From Psychrosphaera sp. (GTDB lineage Bacteria; Pseudomonadota; Gammaproteobacteria; Enterobacterales; Alteromonadaceae): a DNA stretch of 15,964 nt. The translations under genes and the position numbers were made by a program. Below the pieces are notes generated by a model. It did no database searches, had not been told where the DNA came from, and was given only the letters and a program-made list of their open reading frames with translations. The DNA is taken from contig JAOHFM010000035.1 of NCBI GenBank assembly GCA_028098005.1, forward strand, positions 1 through 15,964. Direction: 5' to 3'. Positions 8,305 through 12,315 of this stretch are shown here, piece by piece (the first letter of the stretch is position 1; every line of letters begins with the position of its first letter).

Positions 8305-8321
8305 GTGTAAATTAATTACAC
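8305..8321. promoter_or_regulatory. Inverted repeat upstream of vanZ-like gene
   Basis: GTGTAA (8305-8310) and TTACAC (8316-8321) form a perfect 6-base inverted repeat around ATTAA, ending 26 bases before the vanZ-like start. Its size and position fit a dimeric repressor site, but I cannot name the regulator. Confidence 0.35.
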
Positions 8322-8341
8322 AAATCATCTATAATCGCTTC

Positions 8342-8354
8342 TGACCAGTGGTCA
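8342..8354. promoter_or_regulatory. Perfect palindrome TGACCAGTGGTCA, operator-like
   Basis: TGACCA and TGGTCA form perfect arms around one central G, 63 bases upstream of the vanZ-like start. The half-sites equal those of the RutR consensus as I remember it (TTGACCANNTGGTCAA), but with one rather than two central bases, so another TetR-family repressor is as likely. No regulator gene is adjacent. Confidence 0.4.
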
Positions 8355-8599
8355 CTTAGTTGAGTGCGTTGTTTTATTCTAGTGGGTGCTAACTATTAGG
8401 CATTGAAGTTAAAAATATGCACTTTTTGTTTCTGTTATTGAAAATTTATTGTATTACAATGGTTTGTGGTTTTTTTTGTTCTTCAAAATTGGTTATTTAA
8501 ATAGCAATTATCCAATAAAGTTATAAAAATACTTTTACTAGATTTTTCAAAGGATTTTTAGGTTAGGAATTAGTAAATTTGTCTCAGGGTAAAGCCCTA

Positions 8600-8653
8600 G
8601 GAGGGCATAGCTCCCATCGGCGTCGTTACTTCCAGCGCTGATTTATGCCCTCC
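8600..8653. repeat. REP-like palindromic unit downstream of msrA
   Basis: GGAGGGCATA (8600-8609) and TATGCCCTCC (8644-8653) are perfect 10-base inverted repeats. Inside them ATCGGCG (8616-8622) pairs with CGCTGAT (8636-8642) with one G-T wobble, giving a two-stem 54-base hairpin that is clearly GC-richer than its surroundings. It begins two bases beyond the msrA stop codon. There is no T tract, so it is a poor intrinsic terminator and looks more like a REP or small MITE-type element. I see no second copy in the window, so repeat status is inferred from structure. Confidence 0.55.
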
Positions 8654-8655
8654 AA

Positions 8656-9192
8656 TTATTTTATCCAATCTCTATATTTATCCTCAAATAAAGCAAGCTT
8701 TGGTCCTATTAAAATAGCGCAATAAGGCTGTTCGGGGTTTTTAATAGCATAACCTTGATGATATTCCTCTGCGGGGTAAAACGCTTCGAAGTGTTTCAGC
8801 TCCGTCGTAACTTTATTTGAAAATACCTCACTTTCTGTAAGCTTTTCGATAAAACGAATGGCTATTTTTTTTTGAGTATCGTTGTGATAAAGAACAATCG
8901 ATCTATATTGTGGTCCAATATCGTTGCCTTGACGGTTTAAAGTTGTTGGATCATGCAATTGGTAAAACATTGATAGAAGTTGTTCATATGATATCAGCAA
9001 TGGATCAAAAGTGACCTGGACTACTTCAGCGTGACCCGTAACACCAGTAATGATTTGTTGGTAACTTGGGTTTTCTCTATGCCCACCTGAGTAACCAGAT
9101 ACAGCCGTAATAACCCCCTTTACTTTGTTAAGTGCGGCTTCAATGCACCAAAAACATCCGCCACCGAATGTTGCTATCTCTGTTTTACCCAT
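8656..9192 (-). CDS. msrA: Peptide-methionine (S)-S-oxide reductase MsrA
   Basis: MsrA repairs oxidised methionine (the S-sulfoxide form) in proteins and free methionine using thioredoxin. The 178-residue protein carries the active-site motif GGGCFWC with nucleophilic Cys13 near the N-terminus. Further conserved blocks are SGYSGGHRENPSYQQI, TGHAEVVQVTFDP, FYQLHDPTTLNRQGNDIGPQYRS and the C-terminal AEEYHQGY. I see no MsrB domain and no signal peptide, so it is a cytosolic single-domain enzyme. A recycling cysteine is likely C16 or the one in EQPYCAIL. The ATG at 9192 has no strong Shine-Dalgarno. The gene is divergent from the small CxxC protein with only 33 bases between their start codons. 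Confidence 0.95.
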   Translation of the reverse strand: MGKTEIATFGGGCFWCIEAALNKVKGVITAVSGYSGGHRENPSYQQIITGVTGHAEVVQVTFDPLLISYEQLLSMFYQLHDPTTLNRQGNDIGPQYRSIVLYHNDTQKKIAIRFIEKLTESEVFSNKVTTELKHFEAFYPAEEYHQGYAIKNPEQPYCAILIGPKLALFEDKYRDWIK

Positions 9193-9197
9193 ATACT
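9171..9197 (+). promoter_or_regulatory. Possible promoter for the small CxxC protein and DUF2982 gene
   Basis: TATACT (9192-9197) matches the -10 consensus at five of six positions and TTGCTA (9171-9176) is a fair -35, but the spacer is only 15 bases. The pair overlaps the start of msrA on the opposite strand. The gap between the divergent starts is just 33 bases, so any plus-strand promoter must overlap msrA in this way. Confidence 0.3.
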
Positions 9198-9225
9198 TTA
9201 TAAGCCTTAATGTTGGAGTTTAAAA

Positions 9226-9327
9226 ATGAATTTTAAATCTGATTGTCCTTATTGTAATAGAATACGTGCCACTTTGCTTTGGGGTGCTATTTGCTTATTA
9301 GTTTATTTTGTTTTTGGACCCTTCTAG
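9226..9327 (+). CDS. Small CxxC, single-helix membrane protein (33 residues)
   Basis: This is an unlisted short gene: M-N-F-K-S-D, then CPYC (C7, C10), a basic NRIR, and a hydrophobic stretch from about residue 15 to 31 that would span the membrane once. The basic residues before the helix suggest the CxxC end stays in the cytoplasm. Support for translation is good. GGAG (9215-9218) sits 7 bases before the ATG, and the stop TAG (9325-9327) is followed after one base by the ATG of the DUF2982 gene, which lacks its own Shine-Dalgarno. That arrangement fits termination-reinitiation. A CxxC of this kind could bind zinc or be redox-active, which would be notable beside msrA, but nothing shows this. 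I recognise no family. Alternatively it is only a leader peptide. Confidence 0.55.
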   Translation: MNFKSDCPYCNRIRATLLWGAICLLVYFVFGPF

Positions 9328-9328
9328 A

Positions 9329-10024
9329 ATGTCAATGGAAACCAATTCAATAGCTTCTAGGTCAAGTGGTCGACGCTTTTCTGTGCGGAAACTCGCGGGA
9401 GTGTTGTTTTTGTTAATCACTTTATTGGCTGTTTTTCTTGAAAATATAACCCCTTTATTTATTGTGCTACTTTATCTAGCTGTATTTATACTATTTATTG
9501 TAGGAGAGTTTGTTGCCAATGAGCCCGAGCACAGCTTAATAATTGACTCACAAGGTCTTACATTTATACATCGTCGTGGTCGTTATTTTATACCTTGGAA
9601 TAATGTTCAGAGAATTGATATTCCAACTACATTTCAATTTCCAAATACAAAAAAGTTAAATTACATAGGAATAAAGCTAAAACGCCCACGAGAACACTAT
9701 GAGTCGGTGCCGTTAAAGCTAGCAAGTCGAATTTTGATAGAGCAACGAGAGCTCCAAGGTCTCGTTGCCAAACAAGCTTGCAGTGGCGGTAGTTGTGATT
9801 TAGGTGATGTTGCAGATCAGATTTACTGGACAAGTGACGATGGTCACAACTTAGATGGTTTGATTGCAATGTATGCGTCTAGAAGTGACAATTTAGCGAA
9901 ATATTTAGGTTTTCAAGTTTTTATATCTAGTGAGGCTTTCTTAGAAGATATAGATATTGTTTTAAAGAAAGTTTCAATGGCTAAAAATGAATCAAATATG
10001 TACTTAAATACAAGACAACCTTGA
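9329..10024 (+). CDS. DUF2982-type membrane protein
   Basis: The protein has 231 residues from ATG 9329. Two N-terminal transmembrane helices (about 23-38 and 42-60) are followed by a cytoplasmic domain with a PH-like beta pattern (LIIDSQGLTFIHRRGRYFIPWNNVQRIDIP). A Cys pair lies at C151 and C156 (CSGGSC), and the C-terminal block GHNLDGLIAMYASRSDNLAKYLGFQVFIS is shared, as I recall, with DUF2982 proteins of Vibrio and Shewanella. The function is unknown. An upstream TTG (9308) would extend the frame but runs inside the small CxxC gene. ATG 9329, one base after that gene's stop, is more likely and is probably translated by coupling; a second ATG follows at 9335. The family assignment is from memory of conserved stretches. 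Confidence 0.65.
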   Translation: MSMETNSIASRSSGRRFSVRKLAGVLFLLITLLAVFLENITPLFIVLLYLAVFILFIVGEFVANEPEHSLIIDSQGLTFIHRRGRYFIPWNNVQRIDIPTTFQFPNTKKLNYIGIKLKRPREHYESVPLKLASRILIEQRELQGLVAKQACSGGSCDLGDVADQIYWTSDDGHNLDGLIAMYASRSDNLAKYLGFQVFISSEAFLEDIDIVLKKVSMAKNESNMYLNTRQP

Positions 10025-10093
10025 TCAATTTCTATCAAAAGGCTAAGGTTCAAGTAGATTTATTTTCTTTGAATTTTTTGGTAGAACACCATT

Positions 10094-10423
10094 ATGACTG
10101 ATGCTGCATATATTAGAAGTGGACGAAATACGATAATCCACAAAGTTAGAAAACTAGATTTACTACTTGTTAATGACATTGAACACCCAGTTGTCAAAGT
10201 TACCCAGAATGGTGTAATCGAACATGAAGGCGACGTGCCACGAAATCGACGTGAAGCAAAAGACGCATATTGCGAAGTGGTAAACATTTCTAGTCCAGAT
10301 GTTTTTGGAGAGCCAAAAACATTGCTGTTTGTTCAGTGCTTAAATGGAAAAGAGTATAAAGTTGATTACTCAAAAGTAGGAACTCCTTTATTTGTCAGAG
10401 TTCATCAACAAAGCTTCTTTTAA
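10094..10423 (+). CDS. Hypothetical protein, 109 residues
   Basis: I do not recognise this protein. It is soluble, with no signal peptide or membrane segment. A basic N-terminal third (SGRNTIIHKVRKLD) is followed by a beta-rich central part (VNDIEHPVVKVTQNGVIEHEGD), a charged NRREAKDAYCEVV segment and a C-terminal half that looks like alternating strands (TLLFVQCLNGKEYKVDY, PLFVRVHQQSFF). It lies 69 bases after the DUF2982 gene on the same strand, and a good terminator follows, so it may close that transcription unit. The Shine-Dalgarno is weak (GGTAGAA, about 8 bases before the ATG). Codon use looks like its neighbours. An overlapping minus-strand frame looks like a shadow. Confidence 0.65.
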   Translation: MTDAAYIRSGRNTIIHKVRKLDLLLVNDIEHPVVKVTQNGVIEHEGDVPRNRREAKDAYCEVVNISSPDVFGEPKTLLFVQCLNGKEYKVDYSKVGTPLFVRVHQQSFF

Positions 10424-10436
10424 CAGATTACTCATG

Positions 10437-10458
10437 AAAAGCCCGAAAGGGCTTTTTT
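10437..10458. terminator. Bidirectional Rho-independent terminator
   Basis: AAAAGCCC (10437-10444) pairs perfectly with GGGCTTTT (10449-10456) around a GAAA tetraloop, and the plus strand ends in six T. It ends the 109-residue gene. It also lies directly at the stop codon of the convergent solute-binding protein gene, for which the minus strand gives only four T. Confidence 0.85.
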
Positions 10459-11266
10459 ATTGTATGTTGTATTTCTTTCTTAAACTTGAGTAATCTTTAG
10501 ACTTTAAATAAAGAGACAACTCGGTATTAAAAGCCTTTACCTTAGTGCCATCTTTAAAGGCCATGGAATAAGGACTTGACGGGAACACTTCGTGAACACT
10601 GTATGCTGGTGTATTACCGGTTTCAAATGTGAGTTCTGTATAAATATGATTAAAAATGTTTATGTCCATCACAACAACTTTTACACGTTCTTCAAGCAAT
10701 AAACGTACTTGTTGAAATTGATTTGGAACTTCTATGTAGTCATTATTTTGCTTAGCTGCCGCGGCAAACTCTTGACCCAGATATTTATGTGCAAACTGAA
10801 AAGCGGCCACGCTATTATTTGCTAGATCCATCATCCCATTAATACTAATTTTATTTGAGCTTAATGAAATTGCGACGTTTCTGTACGTGATATAAGGGGC
10901 AGTTCTTATATTACTATTTGGAACAATGAACTTATTAATCGTAAGGAGTGCTTCGCCCATCCCTTGATCCATTAACTTAACACTCCTTCCTAAAGGTACA
11001 TATATAAACCTTGGTGATATATCCATTCTAGCCAACACGGCGGAGATTAGCTCCAACTCAAAACCCGTGTTTTCTTCTGGCATGACATACGGTGGTTTTG
11101 CTAGACCAACAATTACATCTAGTTTTTCAGTTTTAGTTAGCGTTTTAACATTACCTACTAGCTTCGTGTAGCCTGCGTAAGTGCCAATACTTAATATGAG
11201 TAATGCAAAGGCTAGAACAATAGATGTTAACTTTAGGTGTGGCATCAGGAGCTTATTTTCAGGCAT
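10457..11266 (-). CDS. Membrane-anchored solute-binding protein (SBP_bac_3-like)
   Basis: About 269 residues from ATG 11266. A GTG at 11278 would add four residues, but GAAG lies better placed before the ATG. A single N-terminal hydrophobic segment (about 12-31, no evident cleavage site) is followed by a periplasmic domain of the family-3 solute-binding type. The first-lobe strand runs into PPYVMPEENTGFELELISAVLARM, the usual pattern after which the ligand pocket forms. A YVPLGRSVKLM segment comes next, and the end is SMAFKDGTKVKAFNTELSLYLKS. Such proteins bind amino acids or similar small molecules. No ABC permease or ATPase and no sensor gene is near, so it is an orphan and may serve sensing rather than transport. 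Ligand unknown. It is divergent from the secreted protein at 11375. Confidence 0.75.
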   Translation of the reverse strand: MPENKLLMPHLKLTSIVLAFALLILSIGTYAGYTKLVGNVKTLTKTEKLDVIVGLAKPPYVMPEENTGFELELISAVLARMDISPRFIYVPLGRSVKLMDQGMGEALLTINKFIVPNSNIRTAPYITYRNVAISLSSNKISINGMMDLANNSVAAFQFAHKYLGQEFAAAAKQNNDYIEVPNQFQQVRLLLEERVKVVVMDINIFNHIYTELTFETGNTPAYSVHEVFPSSPYSMAFKDGTKVKAFNTELSLYLKSKDYSSLRKKYNIQ

Positions 11267-11374
11267 TACACACTTCACTATTTTTTTGTAGATGCTGAAA
11301 CATTCCTTGTTTAGCTTTATTGTGCCATCATCGCTAATATTAAAATTTAAAGCAAGAAAAACTAAGGACCCAAT

Positions 11375-11968
11375 ATGAGCCTAAAATTAATAAAGAACGC
11401 AACGGTGACGAGTATATTGCTGTGCACGACAGCTTCTGTTGTTGCGACGCCAATTAAGAGCTCGCCAGCTAATGAAACTCAAGTTGTTCAAAATCAAAGC
11501 AAGCCTTTTAGCAAACACTTAGAAAAGTTTGAAGAGTATTTAGGTGGTTGGACAGCAGAGTTTTCTGCGCAAGCCGGTCAACCGAGTGTTACCGATGTCA
11601 CACTGTTTGAAAAGGTATTGAATGGTAATGGCTTAAAAACTACACATTCAATAAACGAAGGGGTGTATGGTGGTGAGTCTATTATTTTTTGGAATAATAA
11701 AACTAATAGATTAGAGTTTTATTACTTCACAACAGCAAACTTCTTTACGTCTGGTTGGATGGAGTTTATTAATGAGAATACATTTGTTGCTTATGAAAAT
11801 GTAACGGGAGAGAGCACAACGAGTCAGGGGATCTCTCAAGTTAAGTCTACTTCAACGCTAAATGGTGACTCTATGACAGTATCAACGTCTTACTTTAAAA
11901 ATGGTGAATGGACAGATGACGCTAAGAGAATCTATACCCGAACAAATAAAAATGTTGTTTTTAAATAA
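11375..11968 (+). CDS. Secreted protein of unknown function, lipocalin-like beta pattern
   Basis: A 197-residue protein with a clear signal peptide (basic LKLIK, hydrophobic core, likely cleavage after VVA at residue 24), so probably periplasmic or exported. The mature part begins with a low-complexity linker and then HLEKFEEYLGGWTAEF, followed by regularly spaced beta strands (TLFEKVLNGNGLKTTHSI, ESIIFWNNKTNRLEFYYF, GWMEFINENTFVAYENV, KSTSTLNGDSMTVSTSYF). This repeating strand-turn layout resembles DUF1579/lipocalin-type beta barrels, but I do not see a diagnostic motif. There are no cysteines in the mature part. The start is well supported by AAGGA (11364-11368), 6 bases before the ATG. It is divergent from the solute-binding protein gene, 108 bases away. 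Confidence 0.7.
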   Translation: MSLKLIKNATVTSILLCTTASVVATPIKSSPANETQVVQNQSKPFSKHLEKFEEYLGGWTAEFSAQAGQPSVTDVTLFEKVLNGNGLKTTHSINEGVYGGESIIFWNNKTNRLEFYYFTTANFFTSGWMEFINENTFVAYENVTGESTTSQGISQVKSTSTLNGDSMTVSTSYFKNGEWTDDAKRIYTRTNKNVVFK

Positions 11969-12010
11969 TTGTTTTTCTTACCTATAGTCTGATTGCCAAA
12001 ATGAATTGCT

Positions 12011-12041
12011 AACAAAAATATTGATCAGTACATATTTTGTT
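12011..12041. other. AT-rich inverted repeat, possible weak terminator
   Basis: AACAAAAATAT (12011-12021) and ATATTTTGTT (12032-12041) pair with one bulged A around a 10-base loop, 42 bases after the stop of the secreted-protein gene. An eight-T run follows later (12053-12060) rather than directly. It could end transcription weakly, or be an operator for the next gene. Confidence 0.3.
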
Positions 12042-12071
12042 CGATCTTGCCTGTTTTTTTGTGTAGTATAC

Positions 12072-12098
12072 GCGCCCTAATTGATGAGGAGGGGGCGC
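12072..12098 (+). promoter_or_regulatory. Possible mRNA hairpin around the Shine-Dalgarno of the 67-residue membrane protein
   Basis: GCGCCC (12072-12077) can pair with GGGCGC (12093-12098), which directly touches the ATG at 12099. The AGGAGG ribosome binding site sits in and beside the 15-base loop. If the transcript starts upstream of 12072, this stem would limit initiation. A TATACG/TAGTAT sequence at 12064-12072 could instead be the -10 element, in which case the left arm would not be transcribed. Confidence 0.3.
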
Positions 12099-12302
12099 AT
12101 GTTGTTTTTGGTGGTCGCAATTATACTATTTTTATCGGCTTGTTTATTGTGTTTAGAGGCAATGAAAAACGGGTTAGGTAAAAAAAGGTGGTTCTTCAGT
12201 GGGTTACTTCTAGGGCCTATTTTATGGCCTATGTTAAATGTAAAAAAACAGATGTCTTTAAGAAAGCAAAATGGCTCGCGGGTAGTGTTTATCAAGGCTT
12301 AA
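12099..12302 (+). CDS. Small two-helix membrane protein (67 residues)
   Basis: The start is ATG 12099 because a strong Shine-Dalgarno, AGGAGGGGG (12087-12095), lies just upstream. Earlier in-frame TTG and ATG codons (12081, 12084) would place that Shine-Dalgarno inside the gene. The protein has a first hydrophobic helix (about 2-19, with AC and LC cysteines), a basic turn containing KNGLGKKRW, a second helix (about 30-46, WFFSGLLLGPILWPML) and a basic tail. The GLLLGPILWP pattern recalls a group of short uncharacterised membrane proteins in which a helix ends with LLLGP-x-W/Y-P, but I cannot assign a named family. It converges on the GGDEF-EAL gene with an 11-base gap. Confidence 0.65.
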   Translation: MLFLVVAIILFLSACLLCLEAMKNGLGKKRWFFSGLLLGPILWPMLNVKKQMSLRKQNGSRVVFIKA

Positions 12303-12315
12303 TTAAATTAAGCCT
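12295..12315. terminator. Palindrome containing both convergent stop codons
   Basis: AGGCTTAATT (12295-12304) and AATTAAGCCT (12306-12315) are perfect 10-base arms around a single A. The TAA of the 67-residue gene (12300-12302) lies in the left arm, and the stop of the GGDEF-EAL gene (12316-12314, TAG) lies at the edge of the right arm. It may act as a weak bidirectional terminator, but it has no T tract outside the stem. Confidence 0.4.

Larger units (their letters stand above)
8280..8655. other. Gene-free AT-rich stretch between vanZ-like gene and msrA
   Basis: I find no plausible gene in these 376 bases, on either strand. The stretch contains two short palindromes near the vanZ-like gene and a GC-richer REP-like inverted repeat next to the msrA stop, reported separately. 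Between about 8360 and 8580 it is AT-rich with runs of T and shows no recognisable RNA gene. It should contain the promoter of the vanZ-panE unit. Confidence 0.6.

Noticed and set aside
8342..8354. FadR site in front of the vanZ-like gene
   Set aside because: The half-sites are in the opposite arrangement (TGACCA-N-TGGTCA rather than CTGGTC-N-GACCAG), so it does not match the fadI operator.
8600..8653. tRNA or intrinsic terminator at the GC-rich hairpin
   Set aside because: It has no tRNA arms or TTC loop, no T tract on either strand, and the hairpin has a long internal two-stem layout.
9308..9328. TTG start for the DUF2982 protein
   Set aside because: It lies within the small CxxC gene and adds residues without support. 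The ATG one base after that gene's stop is better explained by coupling.
10017..10050. AACCTT/AAGGTT inverted repeat after the DUF2982 gene as a terminator
   Set aside because: The arms are only 6 bases with a 22-base loop and no following T tract directly after the stem, so it is too weak to call.
10060..10287. 75-codon minus-strand frame opposite the 109-residue gene
   Set aside because: It has no ribosome binding site or terminator of its own. The plus-strand frame is longer, ends at a good terminator and continues the direction of the upstream gene.
12077..12295. 72-codon minus-strand frame opposite the small membrane protein
   Set aside because: The plus-strand frame has a strong Shine-Dalgarno and two clear membrane helices. 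The minus frame has neither.
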